A stretch of DNA of 64,000 bases from Candidatus Avelusimicrobium vaccinum (GCA_902794895.1 CADBIY010000003.1:17805-81804), one strand, 5' to 3'; counted from the first letter of the stretch, positions 1-14,098 are shown. Numbers and translations: made by a program. Notes: generated from the sequence alone by a model not told the origin.

Positions 1-2894
1 TTGTAAAGCGCATTCAACCGGGCTTCTTCCTTCTTGAGGTCGGCTTCTTTCTTAATGGTTTGTTTAGCATAAGCCAACGCGCGTTTGCGTTGTTCTTTTA
101 AAAGTTCCAAAGCGGAATCTTTTTCGCTTTCCAACGCATTCAAGCGGGCTTTTTCTTCTGCTTTTGTTAATTTTTCTTTGCGGACAAATACGCGCGTGCC
201 TACTACTTTTCCGCTCGTTCCGGGCGGTACACGCAAGGAGGCATCCACCACGTCATCTGCTTTTTTACCGAAAATGACTTTTAATAAGCGTTCTTCCGGG
301 GTGAGTTGTTGTTCGCCTTTCGGGGTTACTTTACCCACTAAAATATCTCCCGGTTCCACCACAGTAGCCGGCAACACAATCCCATCATTATCCAAGTGGG
401 AAAGAGCATCGGCACCGATATTGGGAATATCGCGGGTGATTTCTTCCGCACCCAATTTGGTGTTGCGGGCGTCCATGGTAAATTCGTGCAAGTGAATAGA
501 GGTAAACACGTCGTCTTTTACCAGACGGCTGGACACCAAAATAGCGTCTTCGTAGTTATACCCTTCCCAGCACATAAAGCCAACGAGCATGTTGCGCCCT
601 AAAGCGAGGTATCCGTTATCCATGGACGGACCGTCCGCAATAACCTGACGGGCTTTTACATTATCCCCGGCTTTTACAATCGGATGTTGGTTGATACATG
701 TATCATTGTTAGAGCGTTTATATTTTAACAGTTCGTACACATCTTGCGAACCGTCTTTGGCTTCAATAATAATTTTAGAAGCATCCGCAAATTGTACACG
801 GCCATCGCGGCGCGCCACCATGGAAGTTCCCGAATCGCGGGCGACTTCGTGTTCAATACCGGTGCCCACATAAGGGGCTTCCGGCATGAGAAGCGGCACT
901 CCCTGGCGTTGCATGTTACAACCCATCAAAGCGCGGTTAGCATCGTCGTGCTCTAAGAACGGAATCAAGGCCGCAGACACGCTGATTACCTGAAGCGGAG
1001 AAACGTCCATGTAGTCCACGTTTTTCGGATTAACCATGGGATAATCGGAGCGGACACGGCAAGCCACCAGGTCGGCATCTAATTTACCGTCTTTCGTGGT
1101 GGGAGTGTTCGCCTGAGCCACGAGTTTGTCGTCTTCAGCATCTGCGGTTAAGTTTTCAATTTGGTCCGTTACTTTTCCGTTGACTACTTTACGATAAGGC
1201 GTTTCAATAAGGCCGTACTTGTTTACTTTAGAATAGCAGGCCAACGAAGTGATTAACCCAATGTTCGGACCTTCCGGCGTTTCAATCGGGCAGACACGGC
1301 CGTAGTGCGTATAGTGTACGTCGCGCACTTCGAAGCCGGCACGCTTTCTGTTAAGTCCACCGGGACCTAAGGCAGACAAACGGCGTTTATGAGTCAATTC
1401 CCCTAACGGATTAATTTGATCCATAAATTGGGAAAGTTGCGAAGTTCCGAAGAATTTGCGGATAATCGCTTGTACCGGTTGTGCATTGACAAGGGCACGC
1501 GGCGTAAACGACGTAAGTTCGCGGTTCATGCGGTCACGCGCCGTTTTGGCCATTTGCGATAAACCGATACGAATTTGGTTTTCCAACAATTCCCCGATTC
1601 CGCGAACACGACGGTTTCCTAAGTGGTCAATATCGTCCACTTTAAAGGAAAAATTTTCTCCATATTCTTTTTGGATCTCTTCACCGGCGTTTAAAGCGAG
1701 TAAATATTTCACCGTTACAATCACATCTTCCGGCGCCAAAGTACGGCGTTTTTCAGATGGTTTTTGGAATTTTTTGAATTTAAATTTGCTAATCAAATCA
1801 AACATATTCGCAAATTTTTTGTTGATTTTGTAGCGGCCGACAAAACTCAAATCATAGCGGCGGATGTTGTCAAAAATCAAATTGTTCAGGAAGGATTCAG
1901 CTTGTTCTTTGACTACAAAATCTTGTCCGCGCATCTTTTTGTAAATTTCGGCTTGGGCTTCTGCGGCGGTGCGGATGGAATCTTTGCGGTGTTCCAACGT
2001 CGCTAAAATACCCGGGTCATCCTGACGCGGTTTACCCGAAATTACTTTAATCGTTTTTACTTTCTTTTCAATAAGCGTTTTGAAAAGTTTATCATCAATC
2101 GGCAAGGCGGCTTTTTCATCTAAGTTCCAAAGCACTTCCCCTGTAGCCGGATCGTAAATATCATCCGCCGCATAGCGGCCGATTACATTGTCAAGACTGC
2201 TGGGTTTAACTTCAATATCTTCACATTTATAAAAAGTTTGGATAATTTGTGCGTTGGTCTCCAAACCGCAGGCACGCAGGAAAGTGGATGCTAATACTTT
2301 TTTCTTGCGGTCAATGCGGACCCACAAGGCGTTCATTAAGTCAAACGAGAATTCAATCCAGGCTCCGCGGTACGGAATAATACGCGCTACATAGAGGCGT
2401 TTACCGAAGGTGGACTGTTTCTTTTCTTCGTCTTCTTCAAAAATAATACCCGGAGATCGGTGCATCTGGCTAACAACCACACGTTCCGCGCCGTTAAATA
2501 CGAAACAACCTGCATCCGTCATTAAAGGTAAATCGCAAAGGGTTACATCCTGATCGGAGGCTTCTTTCATTTTACCGTTTTTCTGTTTTACATATAAGCG
2601 CATCCACGCTTTAAGCGGGGCAGAATAGGTGCTGTCACGAACGGTGGCTTCTGCCGGGGTAGCATACCGCGGAGAACCCAGTTCATATTTCAAAAATTCT
2701 AAGCGCATGCTCCCGTCGGGGGCTTCAATCGGAAATACGTCTTCAAAAGCGGCTTGCAAGCCCTTGAGTTCCCGTTTCGCAGGCGATACATTGAGTTGCA
2801 AAAAATCCACGAAGGACTGCTTTTGCATATCCAACAGGTCGGGCAAGGGAAGTTGGGTGGAAATTTTGCCAAAATTTGTTTGTTTTTCAATCAT
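1..2894 (-). CDS. rpoB: RNA polymerase beta subunit, 3' end outside window
   Basis: Catalytic beta subunit of RNA polymerase. About 964 codons are visible, running off the left edge without a stop; bacterial RpoB is usually about 1150-1400 residues. The rifampicin-pocket block is recognisable ([20 protein letters not shown], then LSALGPGG and [11 protein letters not shown]) and carries the usual drug-sensitive residues. I chose the ATG at 2894 because AGGAAG lies 8 nt upstream; an in-frame ATG at 2918 lacks a good ribosome site. It follows rplL on the same strand after a hairpin-rich 130-nt spacer and is co-transcribed with rplJ-rplL, as in most bacteria. Confidence 0.97.
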   Translation of the reverse strand, partial: MIEKQTNFGKISTQLPLPDLLDMQKQSFVDFLQLNVSPAKRELKGLQAAFEDVFPIEAPDGSMRLEFLKYELGSPRYATPAEATVRDSTYSAPLKAWMRLYVKQKNGKMKEASDQDVTLCDLPLMTDAGCFVFNGAERVVVSQMHRSPGIIFEEDEEKKQSTFGKRLYVARIIPYRGAWIEFSFDLMNALWVRIDRKKKVLASTFLRACGLETNAQIIQTFYKCEDIEVKPSSLDNVIGRYAADDIYDPATGEVLWNLDEKAALPIDDKLFKTLIEKKVKTIKVISGKPRQDDPGILATLEHRKDSIRTAAEAQAEIYKKMRGQDFVVKEQAESFLNNLIFDNIRRYDLSFVGRYKINKKFANMFDLISKFKFKKFQKPSEKRRTLAPEDVIVTVKYLLALNAGEEIQKEYGENFSFKVDDIDHLGNRRVRGIGELLENQIRIGLSQMAKTARDRMNRELTSFTPRALVNAQPVQAIIRKFFGTSQLSQFMDQINPLGELTHKRRLSALGPGGLNRKRAGFEVRDVHYTHYGRVCPIETPEGPNIGLITSLACYSKVNKYGLIETPYRKVVNGKVTDQIENLTADAEDDKLVAQANTPTTKDGKLDADLVACRVRSDYPMVNPKNVDYMDVSPLQVISVSAALIPFLEHDDANRALMGCNMQRQGVPLLMPEAPYVGTGIEHEVARDSGTSMVARRDGRVQFADASKIIIEAKDGSQDVYELLKYKRSNNDTCINQHPIVKAGDNVKARQVIADGPSMDNGYLALGRNMLVGFMCWEGYNYEDAILVSSRLVKDDVFTSIHLHEFTMDARNTKLGAEEITRDIPNIGADALSHLDNDGIVLPATVVEPGDILVGKVTPKGEQQLTPEERLLKVIFGKKADDVVDASLRVPPGTSGKVVGTRVFVRKEKLTKAEEKARLNALESEKDSALELLKEQRKRALAYAKQTIKKEADLKKEEARLNALY

Positions 2895-2979
2895 GTCTGT
2901 TCTTCCTGAAGTTGCCATGCTAACCCCGCAACGCACATTTGGTTTTAGCAATGGTGGCACCCAACGCTTCTAGGGTGCG

Positions 2980-3011
2980 AATCCCAACCCCCGAAACCGG
3001 GGGCTGGGATT
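2980..3011 (-). promoter_or_regulatory. rplL-rpoB intergenic hairpin
   Basis: A near-perfect stem (AATCCCA-G-CCCCCG, GTTT loop, CGGGGG-T-TGGGATT) lies between rplL and rpoB and is not followed by a T-run. A second stem, GCACCC/GGGTGC, follows directly. Position and lack of a U-tract suggest an RNA processing or partial-attenuation site like the rplL-rpoB spacer of enterobacteria, rather than a full terminator. Confidence 0.6.
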
Positions 3012-3027
3012 AATGAGAGTCTGTTGA

Positions 3028-3411
3028 CTATTTGAGTTCGACGGTACCGCCGGCTTCAGTAATTTTCTTTTTAAGTTCTTCAGCTTCGGCTTTGGCAACG
3101 TTTTCTTTCACGGCTTTCGGAGCACCTTCCACGAGGTCTTTGGCTTCTTTCAAGCCCAAGCCGGTAATTTCGCGAACTACTTTAATAACGCCGATTTTTT
3201 TGGCAGCGTCTACAGCGGTCAACACGACGTTGAATTCATCTTTTTCTTCAGCGGCAGCAGCAGCCGGAGCGGCAGCAGCGGCAACAGCTACGGCCGGAGC
3301 AGCAGCTTTTACGCCGAATTTTTCTTCAATCGCTTTCACGAGTTCGGAAAGTTCCAAAACGGTGAGTTCAGCGATCGCATTTACTAATTCATCTTTGGTC
3401 ATTTTAGCCAT
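3028..3411 (-). CDS. rplL: 50S ribosomal protein L7/L12
   Basis: Stalk protein of the large subunit that recruits and activates translational GTPases. The 127-residue length is normal. The N-terminal dimerisation helix (about 1-33) is followed by an Ala-rich hinge (about 36-56) and the conserved C-terminal domain with [30 protein letters not shown] and LVEGAPK. It sits between rplJ and rpoB on the same strand. The 150-nt spacer from rplJ contains two strong stems, which may help set the higher output of L12 relative to L10. Confidence 0.98.
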   Translation of the reverse strand: MAKMTKDELVNAIAELTVLELSELVKAIEEKFGVKAAAPAVAVAAAAAPAAAAAEEKDEFNVVLTAVDAAKKIGVIKVVREITGLGLKEAKDLVEGAPKAVKENVAKAEAEELKKKITEAGGTVELK

Positions 3412-3429
3412 TTTATTTATTCCTTTTAT

Positions 3430-3560
3430 TTCTAGAGTAGCGGCCTTCTGCTTAACCGGGTTAAGCCCGTACCTTTATCCCTTTCGGGGCTACTACCGCA
3501 CTTGGCGGGTTTAGATTTTACCAGTTTTCAGTTGGCTGCTAAAGCCAACTGAAAACCTGA
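3430..3560 (-). promoter_or_regulatory. structured rplJ-rplL spacer RNA
   Basis: Two hairpins are visible in the transcript. The first is GTTTTCAGTTGGC/GCCAACTGAAAAC (3527-3559). The second is a branched fold closed by AGTAGC/GCTACT that encloses GCTTAACC/GGTTAAGC. No T-run follows either. They probably affect mRNA processing or the L10:L12 expression ratio; that role is inferred. Confidence 0.45.
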
Positions 3561-3564
3561 CGCG

Positions 3565-4086
3565 TTATTTTTGCTTGTCTTCCAAAGCCTTGATAACGTA
3601 GGCAAAATCCCGTATCGGAGCTTGCAATACTTGCGCGGATTGTGCAACGGCGTTGTACAATGCACCGGCCAACTTGGACAAGTTTTCTTCTTTGGTACCA
3701 ATGGTAGCCAATTGTTTCACTTGTGCTTCGTCGTACCAGACACCTTCCGAATAGCAAGCACGCAGCTTCAAAGCCGCATTCTTTTTCTGAAAGTCCACCA
3801 AGGCTTTTGCAACGGCAGCAATATCGCCGCCTACCGCAATTGCCGTCGGCCCTTGAAAGAGTTTTTCGTCCGCTCCTTCAATATTGGCTTGTTTGATGGC
3901 ATGTTCCACAATAGCGTTTCTTTCCACGCGGAATTTTGCTCCCGCGGGAGTTAACGCTTGGCGCACCGCTTCCATTTCGGTAAATTTCAAGCCTTGGTAG
4001 GCTGTGAAAAATACGGTGCCGCCGGTGGTAATTTCAGAAGCCAAGTCTTGCGACTTTTGTTTCTTTTGGTCTTTTGTCAGGTTCAT
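3565..4086 (-). CDS. rplJ: 50S ribosomal protein L10
   Basis: L10 anchors L7/L12 dimers to 23S rRNA and, in bacteria, represses its own operon by binding the mRNA leader. The protein has 173 residues, normal for the family. It starts MNLTKDQKKQ and contains the expected N-terminal rRNA-binding half (EMEAVRQALTPAGAKFRVERN) and a helical C-terminus for L12 binding. It is the first gene of the rplJ-rplL-rpoB unit. Unusually, rplK and rplA are not upstream; they lie about 40 kb away. Confidence 0.97.
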   Translation of the reverse strand: MNLTKDQKKQKSQDLASEITTGGTVFFTAYQGLKFTEMEAVRQALTPAGAKFRVERNAIVEHAIKQANIEGADEKLFQGPTAIAVGGDIAAVAKALVDFQKKNAALKLRACYSEGVWYDEAQVKQLATIGTKEENLSKLAGALYNAVAQSAQVLQAPIRDFAYVIKALEDKQK

Positions 4087-4235
4087 TTTTTTGCCTGTTT
4101 TTTAACGAAAACTTGTGGTGTATTTTTCTCTTTTTACAGACAGAGAAAACGACAGCCACAGACCCCTTCCCAACATCTTTTCCGTCGGGCAGAGTCATGG
4201 TTCTCGTTCAAATCGGGTTTTACTACTACTTAAAT
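4087..4235 (-). promoter_or_regulatory. L10 mRNA leader (candidate autoregulatory site)
   Basis: About 150 nt of untranslated leader lies between the nearer promoter and rplJ. It has G-rich/pyrimidine-rich complementary segments (GGAAGGGGTCTGTGGCTGTC, then TTTTCTCTGTCTG) and corresponds in position to known L10 leader elements. No homology search was possible, so the exact fold is unproven. Confidence 0.45.
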
Positions 4236-4262
4236 TTTATCAAGTTAATCTGCCTAATGCAA
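4234..4262 (-). promoter_or_regulatory. rplJ operon promoter P2
   Basis: -35 TTGCAT (4257-4262), 17-nt spacer, -10 TAAAAT (4234-4239), read on the minus strand. Confidence 0.6.
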
Positions 4263-4300
4263 CCCTTTTTGCATACGTTCTATCCGCAGATTACTTACAT

Positions 4301-4329
4301 ATTATAACAAAATCCGTTTTGGCGCGCAA
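4301..4329 (-). promoter_or_regulatory. rplJ operon promoter P1
   Basis: -35 TTGCGC (4324-4329), 17-nt spacer ending TGT, -10 TATAAT (4301-4306). Two tandem promoters fit a highly expressed ribosomal/RNA polymerase operon. Confidence 0.7.
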
Positions 4330-4339
4330 GCAGATCAAA

Positions 4340-6745
4340 CTAATAGTTAAAGGGTTGTCTATCAAGCAGGTCTGATAGATTATCAATCCGGTCCGGTTGC
4401 TTAGCAAGGCTGCCTTGTTCTTGTTTGGTCCTCTTCTTATCCGTTTTTACAGATACAGGGCTAAAAATCTTATTAGAAAAATATTCTTCGGCTTGTTTTT
4501 GTTCTTGTTCTTTTTGGTAACGCTTATAGGCCGCATGAGACATCATGGCCATAGAGGAATCTCTTTCCAAGGGGCCTAAAGCCTCAACCTGCTTTTGCAG
4601 GGAGGCATTTTCTGCTTCTAAAAAATGGACTAATTCTCCTAAGGAGTAGTCTTTTTTCCGCATTTCTTCCCAATTTTTTTCCCCTTCTATAACGCCTTTA
4701 TGTGAACAAATGGTGGCAAAATTTTTCTCAATCTGTTCAAAAAGAGTCTGCAAACGCGGATCTTCTGCCCAAAAACCGCGGGCTAGCGCCTGGGATTTTA
4801 TTTGCCACAAGTTGTACCATTCATTCGCGTGTTCCGATATCCACCAATAAGGAGGACGTGCCCAGTATTTTTCCAAACTCATGTATCCTTCTTTTTGCGC
4901 CAAACGGATTCGCTCTTCCTGCGTCTTCTTTGCACGATTAACCAAGTGTTCAAATTGCGTAGGCGACATAAGCAGCGGGTATCCTATATGTTCATCCATC
5001 CCTTGCCAAGGAATCTTTCCCAGCAAACCCATTTTTTCAAGAAGCTCAAATTCAATTTTTGCACACTTCGCTGTTTCCTCACGCCTCAGGGATTCGGTTT
5101 CTCTATCATATTCCATAACACGTTCGTTGATAACTTCGGCGGAAACCTCATACGGATAAGGAAAAAGGAGTTCCGCCACCACTAAAGAAAAAAGATAAGG
5201 TTTCCCCTCCGCATCCTTGAATTGAATTTCTTCTTTCGACTCGTCGGGTTCCCAGGCAGACTGCTCCCCCTGTTGTGAGATCTTCCAGCTTAAATAAACC
5301 GGGTAACGGCAACTGCTTGAAAACCCCTCTGCAAAAGAAATCCTTTGTTCCACGACCGTATCCCCATTTTCATTTTGCATCACATTCCAGTAAATAGTGG
5401 CTACACCCTGTTCTTTTCCAGGAGCAGAATAGAACAACTCGTTTCCATTCGTTTGCCCAGGGCCGAATTGCCACTGCTCGTTTAACCGATGAATTTCGCC
5501 GGAAGTTTTTAATAAACTCTCCTGGATAAAACTTTCCGGCATTCCTTCTGCATCTTCTATCATAGATGCCAGATTGTCATGCCCATTTTTTAGCCTTTTA
5601 TACACATGAGAAGAAGCCTGCGTTTCTCCGGAAATCCCCTTATAAATTATTTGGAAATAATCTTCTAAATGCCCGGCTAAATCTTCTATTATCCCGTATA
5701 CACGATCTCCCTGATAAAACAACTGCCATTCTCGCCCTTGTTGATCCGTCGCGGAGGAAATTTCTCCTTTTTGATTATACTTCCACGAAGTAAATAATGG
5801 AATATACTCCGGCAAATCGGAACGAACCGGCTCGTCAAACAAGTCAAATATTTTCTTTCTTTTAATCGCTCCCGTCCTCGTGTAGTAGGTAATGTAAAGT
5901 TTCTTTTCTATTTGTATAAAAAGGGGTGGGCGGTCAAGCATAAATCCGTTTTTATAATACGCTCCGTCCTCACACATACTTTGCCAACCGCTCGATTCGC
6001 CGCGTGAATAATGTTTGATGAGGTCAATAAGATTAATCAGCCCATCCACATCGCGGCAGCCAACCTCATGCGCAGTGCTCATCATACTATCCATCGGCCA
6101 GCTGGAACCATACTTAAAGCTTACGTTCGGCAGCGTCCCATTATCCTCATGCAGCCACTCTTTGGCACCCCCATGGTAAAGGTCTGAAAATCCCAACCAA
6201 TGTCCAAATTCATGAGTTATAATCCTTTCCACTTCGACATCATTAAATTTAATCACCATGGTTTTGTCGAGTGGGCTATAAGCGCCCGTATAGAAAAAAG
6301 TCAGATCTTCAACCTTTTTTTTGCCGTCTAGAAAAATAACATCTGGTTTTGGAGCCTTTGAACGAGTTTTCACACGTTTATTAGACGAAGGGCATGGAAC
6401 TTCTTCCAGTTCAAGCGGTTGTTCCAGCGCCGCAATAACATCTTCAAATTCGTCTTTATCCAGGCGTCGGTCCAGATATTCCAATGCCTTTAAGCGCCAC
6501 GAATCCCAAGCAAAAGAAAACAGGGCGCTGGCTTTTTTCGATAATTTTTTTTGGGCTTCCCCATCCACAACATCCTCGTCGACACAGGCCGCATAATAAA
6601 TTGTTTCCCCATCGATAACTTTTTCCAAATTTGTTTTTTTACCTTTTTTCAAAGCATCCTCTGTTTCTTGCATCAGAATCCAAGCCGACGACGAACCCGC
6701 CATCATACCCATACAAAAAATAAATAAAAAAATCTTTTTTAGCAT
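4340..6745 (-). CDS. exported metzincin-like zinc metalloprotease, large
   Basis: Unrecognised 801-residue protein. It opens with a signal peptide (KKIFLFIFCMGMMAGSSSA). At residues 178-188 it has HEFGHWLGFSD, fitting the metzincin zinc motif HExxHxxGxxH/D, and about 40 residues later SMMS, a plausible Met-turn. The downstream 500 residues are acidic and helical, with YxxxG-type repeats near 330-400 and a coiled-coil C-terminus (KRYQKEQEQKQAEEY). The ATG at 6745 has GGAGAG 5 nt before it. The gene is downstream of a divergent kinase and convergent with nothing. Probably a periplasmic or secreted protease; the substrate is unknown. Confidence 0.75.
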   Translation of the reverse strand: MLKKIFLFIFCMGMMAGSSSAWILMQETEDALKKGKKTNLEKVIDGETIYYAACVDEDVVDGEAQKKLSKKASALFSFAWDSWRLKALEYLDRRLDKDEFEDVIAALEQPLELEEVPCPSSNKRVKTRSKAPKPDVIFLDGKKKVEDLTFFYTGAYSPLDKTMVIKFNDVEVERIITHEFGHWLGFSDLYHGGAKEWLHEDNGTLPNVSFKYGSSWPMDSMMSTAHEVGCRDVDGLINLIDLIKHYSRGESSGWQSMCEDGAYYKNGFMLDRPPLFIQIEKKLYITYYTRTGAIKRKKIFDLFDEPVRSDLPEYIPLFTSWKYNQKGEISSATDQQGREWQLFYQGDRVYGIIEDLAGHLEDYFQIIYKGISGETQASSHVYKRLKNGHDNLASMIEDAEGMPESFIQESLLKTSGEIHRLNEQWQFGPGQTNGNELFYSAPGKEQGVATIYWNVMQNENGDTVVEQRISFAEGFSSSCRYPVYLSWKISQQGEQSAWEPDESKEEIQFKDAEGKPYLFSLVVAELLFPYPYEVSAEVINERVMEYDRETESLRREETAKCAKIEFELLEKMGLLGKIPWQGMDEHIGYPLLMSPTQFEHLVNRAKKTQEERIRLAQKEGYMSLEKYWARPPYWWISEHANEWYNLWQIKSQALARGFWAEDPRLQTLFEQIEKNFATICSHKGVIEGEKNWEEMRKKDYSLGELVHFLEAENASLQKQVEALGPLERDSSMAMMSHAAYKRYQKEQEQKQAEEYFSNKIFSPVSVKTDKKRTKQEQGSLAKQPDRIDNLSDLLDRQPFNY

Positions 6746-6815
6746 AGTATCTCTCCACAAATCCCTTTGATTTTTTATGTTAGTATATTTTCTCCTATCT
6801 TGTAAATTGTTTTGC

Positions 6816-6830
6816 TACAATATGGATATG
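6816..6830 (+). promoter_or_regulatory. leaderless-type promoter of the InaA-like kinase
   Basis: TGC-extended -10 box TACAAT (6816-6821), then 6 nt, then ATG at 6828. No Shine-Dalgarno sequence fits, so the transcript probably begins at or next to the start codon. Confidence 0.55.
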
Positions 6831-7610
6831 ACACAAAAAACAACCCGCGAAATTTTTACGGTCCCCAACACCGGCTTGCCGGAAAATTTTATTCCCGGTT
6901 TGCCAAAGACGTTTAGTGCGTCGGGAGAAATTATCCACAACGCACGAAATCAAATCCGCGTGTACGACGTAAACAATCAAAAAGTAAACGTAAAAAAATT
7001 TTGCATTCCGCCTATTGTCAACCGCATCTTATATTCGTGGGGCTGGCGCATCCCCAAAGCAAAAAAGACATTTTTAAACGCACAGAAAATCGTCGCCCGT
7101 GGGTTTCAAACGCCAAGACCCTATGGCTACATCATTGAACGTAACGGCTGGATGATTAGTTTTTCATACTTTATCAGTCAGCAAGTGCTTGGAAAAAAAC
7201 CCATTCGTGAGGCCGGATTTGATAAAGATTTAATTCGTGCGCTGGCCCGGTATACCGCAGATTTGCACCAAAAAGGTTTGATGCACAAAGACTATACTCC
7301 CGGAAACATTTTATATTCCGTGGAAAACGGAAAATACGATTTTTGGCTTGTGGATATTAACCGCTTCCGCGTGCAAGAAAAACCGATTGCTTTATGGCTA
7401 GTGGTGCAAAATTTGATGCAACCGTTTCACGAAGATGAGCCGCTTAAATTCTTTGTGCTGGAATATGCCAAAGTACGCGGGCTAAGCCCTAAAATTTATC
7501 TTCCGGTGTGGCTAATTCGCCATACCCGTAATTGTTACGATAAAACAAAACGCGCACTTAAAAAATTGCCCGGTGCCAATTTGTTACTTGGGAAACCACT
7601 AAAAAAATAG
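6828..7610 (+). CDS. lipopolysaccharide kinase (InaA/Kdo-kinase family)-like protein
   Basis: 260-residue protein-kinase-fold protein. The catalytic loop reads MHKDYTPGNIL (His-Lys-Asp with the downstream Asn) and the metal-binding Asp is in LVDINRFR, as in InaA/WaaP/Kdo-kinase-type enzymes that phosphorylate lipopolysaccharide sugars. The VNVKKFCIPP segment near residue 55 likely holds the ATP-binding lysine. ATG at 6822 and an upstream in-frame ATG are alternatives; 6828 fits the 6-nt spacing from the -10 box. A single-gene unit, divergent from the protease and ending in a strong terminator. The substrate is inferred. Confidence 0.8.
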   Translation: MTQKTTREIFTVPNTGLPENFIPGLPKTFSASGEIIHNARNQIRVYDVNNQKVNVKKFCIPPIVNRILYSWGWRIPKAKKTFLNAQKIVARGFQTPRPYGYIIERNGWMISFSYFISQQVLGKKPIREAGFDKDLIRALARYTADLHQKGLMHKDYTPGNILYSVENGKYDFWLVDINRFRVQEKPIALWLVVQNLMQPFHEDEPLKFFVLEYAKVRGLSPKIYLPVWLIRHTRNCYDKTKRALKKLPGANLLLGKPLKK

Positions 7611-7616
7611 ATTAAA

Positions 7617-7647
7617 AATCCCCCGGTTGTTTTACCGGGGGATTTTA
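7617..7647. terminator. bidirectional terminator
   Basis: AATCCCCCGGT/ACCGGGGGATT stem with A/T runs on both sides, between the converging kinase gene and the decayed gene. Confidence 0.85.
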
Positions 7648-7660
7648 ATTCGTTTAAAAT

Positions 7661-8038
7661 TTATTGTTTAACAACTCGCACCACGTCCGGAACGGCCATG
7701 GCGTCCAGCGCATTGATCCAGCTGACTTTACGTTGCGACGTTTCTTTGCCAAAGGAAACGATATCTTCTTTTTTACGGTCTGCGGATAGCAAATAGCGCC
7801 GATAAACATACTGTATAGACAAAGGAACACCTTTTTGGGAAGTTGTGCGAAATAAGTTAAATTCCAATATATTTCCCTCTATCATGATATACGAAACAAG
7901 CCCATCTCCCGTTTGTTCGTTGGATGCCAATATGTATTTAATGCCCGGATATTTCTTTGCGTAATTACCTGCAATATATTGCGCGATTTGTAGGGGAGAG
8001 GCATTGACTCCGTTAATTCTAGTGGGCGGATAATTTTT
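7661..8038 (-). pseudogene. decayed or 5'-truncated hypothetical gene
   Basis: An open frame of 126 codons runs from just after a TGA (8039-8041) to the stop at 7661, and its first usable start is a TTG at 7930. The part upstream of that TTG still reads like protein (NGVNASPLQIAQYIAGNY, KYPGIKYILAS). Adding one A to the A6 run at the TGA would join it to a further upstream frame reading APRTVRILFEK. This suggests a frameshifted remnant of a longer gene. The function is not recognised. An 89-residue TTG-started protein is the alternative. Confidence 0.5.
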
Positions 8039-8164
8039 TCAAACAAAATTCGCACAGTTCTAGGCGCAAACGAGGAAGGTATACTGGCGGCACGCGCGCA
8101 AAAAATAAAACACCGAACTTATGGGGAGAGAAAAATAGCACAACAAAATAAAACTTTTCGGTAT

Positions 8165-8287
8165 GTTTTCAAATTTGAGACAGATTTACACCGTATGTTA
8201 CCCCGCAGCGTACGTCTGCAAGACAACGCAAAGCGTTGCAAGTACGTAAGGGGGAAATCGGTGCAAAGATGGCCAAATTTGGAAACC
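8165..8287. repeat. 123-bp imperfect palindrome
   Basis: Outer 29-nt arms (8165-8193 and 8259-8287) share GTTTTCAAATTTG...TTTACACCG with the reverse complement of CGGTGCAAA...CAAATTTGGAAACC. Inside are CCCC/GGGG, TACGT/ACGTA and the apical stem CAACGC-AAA-GCGTTG. It lies just beyond the rrn terminator. It could be a miniature inverted-repeat element, a REP-like unit or a small structured RNA. No target-site duplication was seen. Confidence 0.6.
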
Positions 8288-8311
8288 GTTAAATCGCGAC
8301 ATAACCCCCAT

Positions 8312-8347
8312 TAAAAAGGCCCCTTTTTTATAAGGGGCCTCTTTAAT
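8312..8347 (-). terminator. rrn operon terminator
   Basis: AGGCCCCTT/AAGGGGCCT stem followed by TTTTTAA on the minus strand, immediately downstream of 5S rRNA. Confidence 0.9.
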
Positions 8348-8360
8348 GGACAGAGGCTTT

Positions 8361-8490
8361 GATGAGACCGACATCGATCTACTCTCTCAGCGCCGAATTG
8401 GGCGCCAATACCATCGACCCTTACGAGCTTAACTGCCGTGTTCGGAATGGGAACGGGTGTGACCTCGTCGGAATTAATATCAGTCTCATC
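8361..8490 (-). rRNA. rrf: 5S ribosomal RNA
   Basis: Contains the conserved core CCGTTCCCATTCCGAACACG and the 3' GAGAGAGTAGATCG region. The ends GATGAGAC/GTCTCATC form helix I and extend into an 18-bp flanking processing stem, so the mature ends may be a few bases inside these limits. Confidence 0.93.
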
Positions 8491-8661
8491 AAAGCCTCTA
8501 TGTTAAAAGAACAAATTTGAAAAGGAACCGTATTGCAACAATTCCTTTTACGTTGAAATCTTGCTCGCCGTTTACTAGACGGGTCATCACATCCTTTCAA
8601 CGCTAGATAACTTAGAAAAGCGCAAGTGTTTTCACTTACATATTCTATTGGATTAAAGAAT

Positions 8662-11677
<3,016 letters not shown>

Positions 11678-12006
11678 TCTTTAATCCTACAGATTTTGGT
11701 CATTTCAAATGCTAGATATTGCTATCTATATTTTTGTTTATGATAACCATTAACTTTTCAGTTAATTGCTCTCATGCATCATTGTGTAAGTGTAAGTATA
11801 TCTAATCACATTTAAATATACAAACGCTTGGCTTTTCTAAAATATACTTTCATTCTCTTTGCTACCCGCCAGTTTCTTTAATATATTAAGAAACCAACTT
11901 CTGGAGACTTATAAGAGACGATTGAGTATAAGTTATCTAATTTTCAAAGAACTACAAATCTGACGCAACATATATTAGGATTGCTAAGGTTTTTGGTCAA
12001 AAGTTG
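11678..12006 (-). other. 16S-23S spacer, 23S-proximal part
   Basis: About 330 nt of A/T-rich spacer with no gene. A short CACTTAC repeat near 11770-11800 can pair with GTAAGTG in the 23S-5S spacer, consistent with an RNase III-type 23S processing stem. Nothing else was seen. Confidence 0.5.
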
Positions 12007-12079
12007 TGGAGCTGATCGGGATCGAACCGACGACCTCCTGCTTGCAAAGCAGGCGCTCTCCCAACTGAGCTACAGCCCC
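12007..12079 (-). tRNA. tRNA-Ala (TGC)
   Basis: 73-nt cloverleaf GGGGCTG...CAGCTCC with anticodon loop TTTGCAA (anticodon TGC). Lies in the rrn spacer. The CCA end is not encoded. Confidence 0.97.
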
Positions 12080-12094
12080 ATTAGTACGTTGCTG

Positions 12095-12168
12095 TGGGCC
12101 CGGAAGGAATTGAACCTTCGACCTCACGCTTATCAAGCGTGCGCTCTAACCAGCTGAGCTACGAGCCC
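12095..12168 (-). tRNA. tRNA-Ile (GAT)
   Basis: Cloverleaf GGGCTCG...CGGGCCC with anticodon GAT in the loop TTGATAA. It forms the classical Ile-Ala spacer pair with the following tRNA. Confidence 0.97.
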
Positions 12169-12209
12169 AAGCTATTCAAATAAAGAGCATAAACTCTAAA
12201 AACCTTGCT

Positions 12210-12235
12210 ATGTGCGAGTGGCCGACTTGAAACGG
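12210..12235 (-). promoter_or_regulatory. 16S 3' processing-stem arm
   Basis: Pairs with 13971-13996: the two arms share CCG(G)TTTCAA-TCG-CCCA-TCGCACAT-type complementarity, giving the long helix that brackets 16S for RNase III cleavage. Confidence 0.6.
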
Positions 12236-12296
12236 ACAGTGCTAAGCACTCCAATTAAAGCTACCGACCTATTCTAAATTCCGAAGAAAATAGAAT

Positions 12297-13808
<1,512 letters not shown>

Positions 13809-14098
13809 AATTAATTACCTTTAAACTGCAAGCAATCTAAAGGCAACCAATCGCTAACGATGAGCTGTTGACTTTTGACTCTACTTGTTTTGAATTAACT
13901 TGGTGTCTTATTTTTAAAGTATAAGACTTAACTTAATGAGCTTTGAACTGTTTCTTCCTTACGGATTCTTCCGGTTCAAATCGCCCATTCGCACATTGCT
14001 GTCAAATTTTCATAGAGCGAAAATCCCTCGTTGCTTTTTCTTTATTTTAAAAAAGCAATGGAATTTTTAACTTCTTACAGCTTCTTTACTGTAAGATT
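13809..14098 (-). promoter_or_regulatory. 16S leader RNA
   Basis: Untranslated leader between the last rrn promoter and 16S. The 5' arm of the 16S processing stem is at 13971-13996. No gene. Confidence 0.6.

Noticed and set aside
85..2973. Plus-strand open frames opposite rpoB
   Set aside because: Shadows of the rpoB reading frame; no independent signals.
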